From positions 1-38,569 of the forward strand of contig JAVBLK010000057.1 of the NCBI GenBank assembly GCA_031553565.1: 38,569 bases of DNA, given 5' to 3'. The position numbers were made by a program, and so were the translations under genes. How positions within the stretch are numbered: position 1 is the first letter of the stretch; the number at the start of each line of letters is the position of its first letter. Source of the DNA: JAVBLK01 sp031553565. GTDB taxonomy: Bacteria > Bacillota > Clostridia > Christensenellales > DUVY01. Below the pieces are notes generated by a model that worked only from the letters and a program-made list of their open reading frames with translations, was not told the origin of the DNA and did not search any database. This document shows, piece by piece, positions 31,738 to 38,569 of this stretch.

Positions 31738-32972
31738 AAAGAGTCGTAGTCACGGGGCTGGGCGTTATTTCGCCCGTAGGCAACGATGTGGAAACCTATT
31801 GGAGCAGCCTCAAGGCCGGCAAATGCGGCATAGGGTACATCACAAAGTTCGACGCAACGGATTTCAAGGTTAAGATCGCAGCGGAGGTCAAGGACTTTGA
31901 CCCGCTGCCCTATATGGACAGAAACGATGTCCGCAGAAGCGACCTGTATTCACAGTACGCCGTTTGCGCCGCCGGTCAGGCAATGGCCGACAGCGGCATA
32001 AAGCAAGGGGATATCGACCCGCAGCGCCTGGGCGTATATTTCAGCTCCGGCATCGGCGGTATCGCGACCTTTGAAAATGAATGCATGAAACTGTTCGAGG
32101 CCGGGCCGGGCCGCATCTCGCCCTTCTTTATCCCGATGATGATCGAAAACATCGCGGCGGGGAATATAGCGATCAAGTTCGGCGCAAAGGGGCCCGTTAT
32201 GACGGTCGTCACAGCGTGCGCAACTTCTACCAACTCCATAGGCGAGGCGTTCCGCGCGATCAAGCACGGCTATGCGGATGCGGTGATAGCCGGCGGCAGC
32301 GAGGCGGCTGTGACAAAGATGGCGATCGCCGGATTTACCAGCTGTATGGCGCTCTCAAAGCGAAACGACCCCATTGACAGCTCGATCCCGTTTGACAAGC
32401 GGCGCGACGGCTTTGTGTTGGGCGAGGGAGCGGCCGCGCTTGTTTTGGAAGAATACGGGCACGCGGTATCACGCGGGGCGAAGATATACGCGGAAATAAA
32501 GGGCTACGGCAATACCTGTGACGCGCACCATATCACCGCACCGCATCCGGAGGCCGAGGGCGCGGCGGCGGCTATTTCGAATGCCCTGCGCGAGGCGGAA
32601 ATCGTGCCGGGATCATCTAAACTGTATATCAACGCGCACGGTACGAGTACGCCGCTGAACGACAAAGCCGAGACGGCGGCGATCAAAAAAGCGCTGGGGG
32701 CAGAGTCCGCTGCAGGCGCGCTTATAAACTCGACTAAATCTATGATCGGCCACTGTCTGGGCGCGGCGGGGGCGTTGGAGGCCGCAGCGGCGGTGTTGTC
32801 CTTGCGCGACGGCGTTGTACACCCTACGATCGGGTATAAAGAGGCCGATCCTGACTGTGATTTGGATTACGTTCCGGGTAAGGCGCGCAAGGCGGCGATA
32901 GACGCCGCGCTGTCTACGAACCTGGGTTTCGGCGGACATAACGCCTGTCTGGTTTTCACAAAGATCAAGTGA
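31734..32972 (+). CDS. fabF: 3-oxoacyl-ACP synthase II
   Basis: Elongating condensing enzyme. The start is ATG 31734 in an ATGA overlap with fabG, after GGGGGA; 412 residues. It opens KRVVVTGLGVISPVGNDVE. The active-site Cys is C162 in VVTACATSTNSIGEA. The two His are in NAHGTSTPLND and STKSMIGHCLGAAGALE. The C-terminus NLGFGGHNACLVF is typical. An open frame upstream of this start is not used. Confidence 0.97.
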   Translation: MKRVVVTGLGVISPVGNDVETYWSSLKAGKCGIGYITKFDATDFKVKIAAEVKDFDPLPYMDRNDVRRSDLYSQYAVCAAGQAMADSGIKQGDIDPQRLGVYFSSGIGGIATFENECMKLFEAGPGRISPFFIPMMIENIAAGNIAIKFGAKGPVMTVVTACATSTNSIGEAFRAIKHGYADAVIAGGSEAAVTKMAIAGFTSCMALSKRNDPIDSSIPFDKRRDGFVLGEGAAALVLEEYGHAVSRGAKIYAEIKGYGNTCDAHHITAPHPEAEGAAAAISNALREAEIVPGSSKLYINAHGTSTPLNDKAETAAIKKALGAESAAGALINSTKSMIGHCLGAAGALEAAAAVLSLRDGVVHPTIGYKEADPDCDLDYVPGKARKAAIDAALSTNLGFGGHNACLVFTKIK

Positions 32973-33016
32973 TACTTTTCCGCGTTAAAAAAACGCTGCA
33001 AAGCATGAGGGAAAAA

Positions 33017-33469
33017 ATGGATATAAAAGAAATAAAACAGCTTGTTAAAATATTGAACGATTCCGGGCTGTCGGCAATAGAGGTCACCGAAGGCTCGGCG
33101 AAAATCCGTATCGAGAACAGCCGTACGGCAGGGCAAAACCCCGAAAAGGAATACGCCGCGCCGAAGCAAAAAGAACCCGCGGCAAATATTGCGGACACGG
33201 CGCAAAAAGGGCAGGGGGCCATAGACTTCAACCGGATGACCGGGGTCACGGCGCCGCTGGTGGGGATCTTTTACAACGCGCCGTCGCCGGGCGCAAAGCC
33301 GTTTGTCGAGGTGGGCAGCCGGGTCAAAAAGGGCGATATGCTGTGTATAATCGAGGCTATGAAAAACATGAACGAGATCACGGCGGAAACAGACGGCGAG
33401 ATAGTAGACGTTTGTGTGCAGAACGGCCAGCTGGTCGAATTTTCCCAGCTGCTGTTTAAAATTTGCTAA
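33017..33469 (+). CDS. accB: Biotin carboxyl carrier protein of acetyl-CoA carboxylase
   Basis: Carries biotin between the carboxylase and transferase halves. The frame is open from 32969, but the start ATG 33017 (MDIKEIKQLVKILNDSGL) follows GAGGG at a good distance; 150 residues. A short helical N-terminus and a polar linker (35-70) precede the biotinyl domain. The biotin lysine is K116 in IEAMKNMNEI; relatives usually have EAMKMMNEI. It is the substrate of the upstream biotin ligase. Confidence 0.95.
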   Translation: MDIKEIKQLVKILNDSGLSAIEVTEGSAKIRIENSRTAGQNPEKEYAAPKQKEPAANIADTAQKGQGAIDFNRMTGVTAPLVGIFYNAPSPGAKPFVEVGSRVKKGDMLCIIEAMKNMNEITAETDGEIVDVCVQNGQLVEFSQLLFKIC

Positions 33470-33520
33470 GGCGCCGCGTTGCGGTTATACCTCTCAAAAC
33501 AGGAAAAAATCAAAACTTTT

Positions 33521-33955
33521 ATGGATAGAGAACAGATAAAAAAAATAATGCCGCACAGGGAACCGATGCTGCTGCTTGATGAAGCGGGGGTAAACGAGGA
33601 CGGCACAGGGTTCGGAGTATACAGGGTTACGGGCGGCGAATACTTTTTGCAGGGGCACTTCCCCGGCAATCCGGTCGTCCCCGGCGTCATATTGTGCGAG
33701 ATAATGGGGCAGTCGTCTTGTGTGCTGCTGCAGGACAAGCTTATGGGCGCGACTCCGTACTTTACGGGGATCAACAAGGTCAAGATGCGGCAGAAGGTCG
33801 TGCCCGGCGACGTTTTTACAACAAGGGTAACCCTGCTGAATGAGAAAAAGCCTTTTTACTTTATTGAAGCGTCGGGATACGTCGGCGGCAGGCTGGTAAT
33901 CAGCGGCGAATTATCCTTTGCCGCTATCAAGGATGAGCAAGCGGAACAGCGGTAA
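33521..33955 (+). CDS. fabZ: 3-hydroxyacyl-ACP dehydratase
   Basis: Hotdog dehydratase forming trans-2-enoyl-ACP. ATG 33521 gives 144 residues opening MDREQIKKIMPHREPMLLLD, the usual FabZ beginning; its nearest AGGA is rather far upstream. TTG 33479, after AAGG, would add 14 residues and cannot be excluded. The catalytic His and Glu are H46 in QGHFPGNPVVPG and E60 in ILCEIMGQ. It lies between accB and accC, the common Bacillota arrangement. Confidence 0.94.
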   Translation: MDREQIKKIMPHREPMLLLDEAGVNEDGTGFGVYRVTGGEYFLQGHFPGNPVVPGVILCEIMGQSSCVLLQDKLMGATPYFTGINKVKMRQKVVPGDVFTTRVTLLNEKKPFYFIEASGYVGGRLVISGELSFAAIKDEQAEQR

Positions 33956-33997
33956 AAGCGCGGCATTAATAGGCCGTGCCGTCCGGGTAAGAGAGAA

Positions 33998-35338
33998 ATG
34001 TTTACAAAAATACTGATTGCGAACCGCGGCGAAATAGCCGTCAGGATAATAAGAGCGTGCAAGGAAATGGGCATATCCACCGTCGCCGTGTTCAGCGAGG
34101 CGGACAGGACCGCGCTGCACGTAAGCCTGGCGGATGAAAGCTATTGCATAGGCCCGGCTGCTGCGGCGGACAGCTATTTAAATATATCGGCGATCCTGAC
34201 GGCTGCGGTGTCGTCGGGCGCGGAAGCAATACATCCGGGCTACGGTTTTTTGTCCGAAAACGAAAAATTCGCCGCGTTGTGCGAAAAGTGCGGCATTGCG
34301 TTTATCGGCCCGCCGCCCGGCGTCATCGCCAAAATGGGCGACAAGGATGCGGCCAGAAGGACGATGATGGCCGCGGGCGTGCCGGTAATTCCGGGTACGG
34401 ATGTGTTGAAAAATATCGGCGAGGCGCGCGCGGCGGCAAAAAAAATAGGCTACCCGGTCCTCTTGAAAGCGCGCTCCGGCGGCGGCGGCAGGGGGATACG
34501 CCGGGTAAACAGCGGGGCAGAGCTGGAGTCGGCATACAACACGGCGTTTTCCGAGGCGGCGGCTGCGTTTTCCGACGGCGCGCTGTATATGGAAAAATTC
34601 TTATCACCCGTCAAGCATATCGAGGTCCAGCTGCTTTGCGACAATGCCGGCGGGATAGTATGCCTTGGGGAACGCGAATGCTCTGCCCAGCGAAAAAACC
34701 AAAAGCTGGTCGAGGAAAGCCCTTCGCCGGCGATCCCAATGAAGACGCGCGAAAGACTGATAAAGGCTTCGGCGGCTGCGGCAAAGGCCGCCGGCTACCG
34801 CAACGCGGGCACGATAGAATATCTCTTTGACAAGGACGGCAATTTCTACTTTATGGAAATGAACACGCGGCTGCAGGTGGAGCACGGCGTGACGGAATTC
34901 GTTACAGGCATAGATATCGTCAAATGGCAGATCAGGATCGCTGCGGGCGTACCGCTGTCCTTTTCACAAAAAGACGTGCGTTTGCAGGGCAGCGCGATCG
35001 AATGCCGCATCAACGCCGAGAATCCCGGGCTCAACTTTAGGCCGGGCGGCGGCAGCATCAGCCTTATGCACATTCCCGGCGGGCCGTGGGTCAGATTCGA
35101 CTCCGCGCTGTACCAGGACTATTTTGTGCCGCCGTTTTACGACTCGCTGATCGCAAAGATCATCGTGCTGGCGCACACCCGCGAGGAGGCTGTAAGAAAA
35201 ATGCAGGCCGCGCTGTGCGAAATGGTGATAGAGGGCGTCGAGCATAACGCCGGGTTCTTAAAACAGATCCTGTCCGACGAGGACTTTCTAAAAGGCGATT
35301 ACGACACCGGACTGATCCCGAAAATGACGGGCAAATAG
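33998..35338 (+). CDS. accC: Biotin carboxylase of acetyl-CoA carboxylase
   Basis: ATP-grasp enzyme that carboxylates the biotin on AccB. The 446-residue protein opens FTKILIANRGEIAVRIIRAC, has the glycine-rich ATP loop KARSGGGGRGIRRV, GERECSAQRKNQKLVEESPS, and the active-site YFMEMNTRLQVEHGVTE. Length is normal. A modest AAGAGAG precedes the ATG. It follows fabZ by 42 bp and is 66 bp before accD. Confidence 0.97.
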   Translation: MFTKILIANRGEIAVRIIRACKEMGISTVAVFSEADRTALHVSLADESYCIGPAAAADSYLNISAILTAAVSSGAEAIHPGYGFLSENEKFAALCEKCGIAFIGPPPGVIAKMGDKDAARRTMMAAGVPVIPGTDVLKNIGEARAAAKKIGYPVLLKARSGGGGRGIRRVNSGAELESAYNTAFSEAAAAFSDGALYMEKFLSPVKHIEVQLLCDNAGGIVCLGERECSAQRKNQKLVEESPSPAIPMKTRERLIKASAAAAKAAGYRNAGTIEYLFDKDGNFYFMEMNTRLQVEHGVTEFVTGIDIVKWQIRIAAGVPLSFSQKDVRLQGSAIECRINAENPGLNFRPGGGSISLMHIPGGPWVRFDSALYQDYFVPPFYDSLIAKIIVLAHTREEAVRKMQAALCEMVIEGVEHNAGFLKQILSDEDFLKGDYDTGLIPKMTGK

Positions 35339-35404
35339 AAACGGCCGATCCGCAGCGGATACTGAGGACGAAGAGATCTTTGAGTAAGAAAAAGCTGATA
35401 ATAT

Positions 35405-36271
35405 ATGTTTGAGCGATTTAAAAAACCTGATAATAAATTGGAAAGCCACGGCGCAAGGCCCGGTAAACCTAAGATCCCCGACGAGCTGTGCGCGGTCTGC
35501 CCGTCATGCAAAAAAACGCTGTTCAAGAGCGACTACGAGGAAAATGATTTTACCTGTCATAAATGCGGCTATTGCTTTAAGGTCCCGGCGCGCAAAAGGA
35601 TAAATATGATCGCCGACACCGGCACCTTTTCCGAAATGTTCGGGGAGGTCGTATCGGGGAATATCATAGAGTTTCCCGGCTACGGGGAAAAACTGGCGGC
35701 GGCAAGGGCGGCAAGCGGCGAAAGCGAGTCCGTCATCTGCGGCAGCGCAAAGATCACAGAGATCCCGTGCATGATCTTTGCCATGGAACCGGCGTTCATG
35801 ATGGGCAGCATGGGCAGCGCGGCGGGCGAGAGGATAACCAAAACGTTTGAATATGCGGCGGCAAACAGCCTGCCCGTCATAGGCTTCTGTCTGTCCGGCG
35901 GGGCGCGCATGCAGGAGGGGATCTTTTCTCTTATGCAGATGGCAAAGACCTCGGCGGCGGTAAAAAGGCACAGCGGCGGCGGCGGATTATTTATATCCGT
36001 ACTTACAAACCCCACGACGGGCGGCGTGACGGCCAGCTTTGCAAGCCTGGGGGATATAATCCTGGCCGAGCCGGGTGCGCTGATCGGCTTTGCCGGGCCG
36101 CGCGTGATCGAGCAGACTATCCGCCAAAAGCTGCCCGACAGGTTTCAGACTGCCGAGTTCGTACTGGAAAAGGGCTTTGTGGATAAGATCGTCCCCAGGC
36201 CGCAGCAAAGGGCGGTCATAGGCGGTATCCTTGATCTGCACAAAAAAAGCAAAGCGGAAGGGGAAGCATAA
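35405..36271 (+). CDS. accD: Acetyl-CoA carboxylase transferase subunit beta
   Basis: Beta half of the carboxyltransferase. It has the zinc ribbon of the family (C32, C35, C51, C54 in CPSCKKTLF and CHKCGYCF) and a crotonase-fold core with MEPAFMMGSMGSAAGERI, FCLSGGARMQEG and TTGGVTASFASLGD. The 288-residue length is typical. I see no strong ribosome binding site (AAAAAG about 10 bases before the ATG). accA follows seven bases after its stop. Confidence 0.96.
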   Translation: MFERFKKPDNKLESHGARPGKPKIPDELCAVCPSCKKTLFKSDYEENDFTCHKCGYCFKVPARKRINMIADTGTFSEMFGEVVSGNIIEFPGYGEKLAAARAASGESESVICGSAKITEIPCMIFAMEPAFMMGSMGSAAGERITKTFEYAAANSLPVIGFCLSGGARMQEGIFSLMQMAKTSAAVKRHSGGGGLFISVLTNPTTGGVTASFASLGDIILAEPGALIGFAGPRVIEQTIRQKLPDRFQTAEFVLEKGFVDKIVPRPQQRAVIGGILDLHKKSKAEGEA

Positions 36272-36278
36272 AAGAAAT

Positions 36279-37067
36279 ATGAACGCTTACGAAAAGGTCC
36301 TGGCGGCAAGAAAAACGGGCAGGCCGTCCGGCTTATGCTTTATAAACAACATCTTTGACGGTTTTATCGAGTTTCACGGCGACCGGCGGTTTGCCGAGGA
36401 CGCGGCGGTCGTAGCGGGCATCGCGTCCTTGAAAGGGATGCCGGTCACGGTCATCGCCCACGAAAAGGGAACGGATACGAAAGACAGGATAAAGAGGAAT
36501 TTCGGCAGTCCGCATCCGGAGGGCTACCGCAAGGCTCTCCGTCAGATGAGGCTGGCAGAAAAGTTCGGGCGGCCCGTCATATGCTTTGTGGACACCGCGG
36601 GCGCGTACTGCGGCATCGGCGCCGAGGAACGCGGGCAGGGGCAGGCGATCGCGGAAAACCTGTATGAGGCGGCGGCGCTAAAAACGCCCGTGATCTCGGT
36701 CTTTATCGGGGAGGGCGGCAGCGGCGGCGCGCTGGCGCTTGCGGCGGCGGACGAGGTATGGATGCTGGAAAACTCAGTCTATTCGGTTATCTCGCCCGAA
36801 GGGTGCGCCAGCATACTTTGGAAGGACCCGAAAAAATCCCCGCAGGCTGCCGAGTCCTTGAAAATAACCGCGGGCGACCTGCTTTCATTCAAGGTGATCG
36901 AAAGGATAATCCCGGAGCCGGAGGATATACAGGATTTGTACGCCGGGCTTAGAGACGACCTGTATAAATGCGCGGCGGCATACTTGAAGCTGCCGAAAGA
37001 AAGGCTGCTGGAAAACAGATACCAAAAATTCAGAAAAATCGGCGGCGGGGGCGAAACGCCTTTTTAG
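36279..37067 (+). CDS. accA: Acetyl-CoA carboxylase transferase subunit alpha
   Basis: Alpha half of the carboxyltransferase. ATG 36279 gives MNAYEKVLAARKTGRPSG and 262 residues; an open frame from TTG 36231 inside accD is less likely. Family marks are FIEFHGDRRFAEDAAVVAGI, GSPHPEGYRKALRQM, FVDTAGAYCGIGAEERGQGQ and GEGGSGGALALAAADEVWML. Its N-terminal coiled-coil is short, as in other Bacillota. It is last in the operon; no good terminator is visible in the 82 bp after it. Confidence 0.96.
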   Translation: MNAYEKVLAARKTGRPSGLCFINNIFDGFIEFHGDRRFAEDAAVVAGIASLKGMPVTVIAHEKGTDTKDRIKRNFGSPHPEGYRKALRQMRLAEKFGRPVICFVDTAGAYCGIGAEERGQGQAIAENLYEAAALKTPVISVFIGEGGSGGALALAAADEVWMLENSVYSVISPEGCASILWKDPKKSPQAAESLKITAGDLLSFKVIERIIPEPEDIQDLYAGLRDDLYKCAAAYLKLPKERLLENRYQKFRKIGGGGETPF

Positions 37068-37149
37068 TGAAAAGATAATATAGCAGGCGGAAAGAACGCA
37101 AAAAACATATATTTTTTACGTAAGATTTAGTCCTTAAAGGAGTGAAACG

Positions 37150-37965
37150 GTGATTGCAATCGTTACAGACAGTACAGCGTGCTTTACAAAGTGTGAGGCA
37201 GAGCAGCAGAACATCCATATTGTGCCAATGACCTACACCGTAAACGGGCATTCTTTTCACGAATGCTATATCGACCAGAACGGCCAATTCGAAAGGCTTG
37301 TCAAATCCTATAAATGCACGACGTCGCAGCCTTCGTCGGCAGCGTTTATGAGCACGTTCGAGGAGCTGACCCGGAAGGGTTTCGAGGTGCTCTGCCTTGT
37401 GATCTCCTCGCGCCTTTCCGGAACGTACAGCAGCGCGCTGATCGCCGCGCGCGAGATCAGCCGGGACAAAATAAGGATCGTAGACACCCGCACAACGTCC
37501 GGCGGTATCAAGCTGCTTTGCGAGCGCGCAAAGAACCTTATCGACAGCGGGGTGACCCTGGAGGAAGCCGCCGTGACCTTGGAAAAAGAGAGAGAAAAGG
37601 TCACGATAGCGTTTTCGGTCGAAAACATGGATTCCTTACGTAAAAGCGGCCGCATAGGCTATGTCCGCCAGTCCATCGGCACTATCCTGAATATCCGCCC
37701 CATTTTATATTGCGAGAACGGGACAATCGTCTCGCACGGCTTTGCGAAAGGCCGCGGCGACCAGCTGCAAAAACTGTGCGGTGAAATTCCCGCAGACGCC
37801 CGCAGTATTATCGTCAACTATATAGAGGACGACCTAGGCGCAGCCAACCTGTCGGCGCTTATCCGCGCCAAATTCCCCGGCAGCGAGCCGCGCCTGTGCA
37901 AGGCCGGCCCTATCCTGTCGATACACGTCGGCATCCCCGCAATAGGCGTCGCGTGGACGGTCTGA
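37150..37965 (+). CDS. DegV family fatty-acid-binding protein
   Basis: A 271-residue DegV-fold protein. Some family members (FakB) bind a fatty acid and present it to the kinase FakA for phosphorylation. It starts with GTG after AAAGGAG and reads IAIVTDSTACFTKCEAEQQN. The DegV marks are TSQPSSAAFMSTFEEL, SSRLSGTYSSA and SVENMDSLRKSGRIGYV. Position beside the fatty acid operon fits a FakB role in using exogenous fatty acids, but the ligand is not visible and no FakA is in the window. Confidence 0.9.
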   Translation: MIAIVTDSTACFTKCEAEQQNIHIVPMTYTVNGHSFHECYIDQNGQFERLVKSYKCTTSQPSSAAFMSTFEELTRKGFEVLCLVISSRLSGTYSSALIAAREISRDKIRIVDTRTTSGGIKLLCERAKNLIDSGVTLEEAAVTLEKEREKVTIAFSVENMDSLRKSGRIGYVRQSIGTILNIRPILYCENGTIVSHGFAKGRGDQLQKLCGEIPADARSIIVNYIEDDLGAANLSALIRAKFPGSEPRLCKAGPILSIHVGIPAIGVAWTV

Positions 37966-37994
37966 CCTATAACCGGATCCCCCGCGCGCAGGTT

Positions 37995-38219
37995 TTATCC
38001 CTTGGAAGTACGCGGGTCGTGCCCATAGCTGTCTTTTTTGCGTATTTTTCCGTCGTTGCCGTGGATCACCAGCTCGCTCTTTTTGTTTTTGGCAGTTTTC
38101 TTCGCGGCCTTAATAGCTTCCTTTTGAGTATCGAAAACACGCGTCGCGCGTGAATTCCCCGCGCCGATATGCTGCCATTTGCCGTCCGGCCTGGGCGTTA
38201 CGTGCTGACCTTTTGCCAT
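37995..38219 (-). CDS. DUF2188-like small protein
   Basis: A 74-residue basic protein starting at ATG 38219, directly after a GGAGGG site (the open frame runs on to 38288). It reads MAKGQHVTPRPDGKWQHIGA, then a DTQKEAIKAAKKTAKNKKSE helix and VIHGNDGKIRKKDSYG. This matches the DUF2188 pattern: a conserved HVxPxxdGW opening, a helix with Ala/Lys, and hGrdGkIrekdSyG. The function is unknown. It is a monocistron with its own good promoter. Confidence 0.85.
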   Translation of the reverse strand: MAKGQHVTPRPDGKWQHIGAGNSRATRVFDTQKEAIKAAKKTAKNKKSELVIHGNDGKIRKKDSYGHDPRTSKG

Positions 38220-38259
38220 AACTTTTCCCTCCGAAATATATAGAATCTTGTATGAGTTT

Positions 38260-38288
38260 ATAATACCCCCAATCGCTTTTTTTGTCAA
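38260..38288 (-). promoter_or_regulatory. Promoter of the DUF2188-like gene
   Basis: On the minus strand TTGACA (38283-38288), a 17-bp spacer and TATTAT (38260-38265). The predicted start leaves a leader of about 30 nt. Confidence 0.75.
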
Positions 38289-38428
38289 TACGCAACAAAA
38301 AACCGCAAAGCATCCCTCCTCCCCGCGCCGGCGCTTAATATAGCGCTGTCAAAGGCAATGCAGGCGCAGGATTCTTTTTTCAAGCGGGCAAATCTGCATG
38401 CTTCAAAATATTCTCTGTGAAATCTTAA

Positions 38429-38569
38429 GGAAACAATGAACAAATACCTTTGAATTTGGCTGTGGATTTTTGAGATAAAAATTGACGGACACGCGCAGAC
38501 AATATCGGGATATTGGCAAGCGGGTCCGGCGGTTTTTAGCCAAAAAGACACGCCACATTCAAAGATTGC
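38429..38569. mobile_element. Divergent YTAR element (subfamily C), cut by window edge
   Basis: After TTAA (38425-38428) comes GGAAACAATGAACAAATACC, the same end as subfamily A. The interior is different but again one long imperfect palindrome: CTTTGAAT near 38450 pairs with ATTCAAAG near 38560, ACGGAC with GTCCGG, and the centre is CAATATC-GG-GATATTG. The right terminal repeat lies beyond the window. From 38289 to 38428 I see nothing else of note. Confidence 0.65.

Overview
The window looks like a chromosomal segment of an uncultured Clostridia-type Bacillota (low-confidence taxonomy). Pointers are AGGAGG-type ribosome binding sites, sigma-A promoters (TTGACA-N17-TATAAT), FabK instead of FabI, a MarR/FabT-type regulator heading a complete FASII operon in the usual Firmicutes order, and lipoproteins plus membrane-anchored surface proteins with no outer-membrane genes.

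Left end (1-1200): AT-rich, decayed accessory DNA with a broken gene, a tail that may come from a transposase, a short REP-like repeat and one intact unknown gene. 1300-5970: translation/secretion block rpmG-secE-nusG, rplK-rplA, and rplJ, rplL, with a candidate L10 leader carrying an attenuator. rpoBC do not follow rplL; nadE comes next (6163-6912) after a terminator.

7093-18984 (minus strand): an envelope/surface block. It holds a 965-aa protein that fuses an exported beta-helix and two InlB-type B-repeats, through one membrane segment, to a cytoplasmic LuxR-type DNA-binding domain. Downstream lie a 1719-aa adhesin-like protein (GLUG modules, seven ~75-aa repeats, an MBG-like domain, C-terminal membrane anchor), a zinc-ribbon DUF4870-like membrane protein, a lipoprotein made of three repeats of one domain, and a TPR/Sel1-like protein. 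The regulator-adhesin pair, with an inverted repeat ahead of the adhesin gene, is the best candidate for an undescribed system.

19167-25432: hotdog thioesterase and CYTH genes, a convergent phosphohexomutase, and purC-purB-purA behind a consensus promoter that is followed within about 60 nt by a terminator. 25510-37067: bioY and a monofunctional biotin ligase, then fabT-fabH-acpP-fabK-fabD-fabG-fabF-accB-fabZ-accC-accD-accA. Biotin uptake and ligation supply AccB, so the region is a malonyl-CoA/fatty acid synthesis block. A DegV (FakB-like) gene and a DUF2188 gene end the window.

Throughout runs a family of ~140-160 bp palindromic, MITE-like elements (seven long copies, two ~50-bp deletion forms, and a divergent relative at the right edge). 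They end in GKAAMCGCTGA-type inverted repeats and sit in 4-bp YTAR duplications. They lie in gaps next to highly expressed genes (rplK, rplJ, rplL, acpP) and between the surface genes, and their central hairpin shows compensatory changes.
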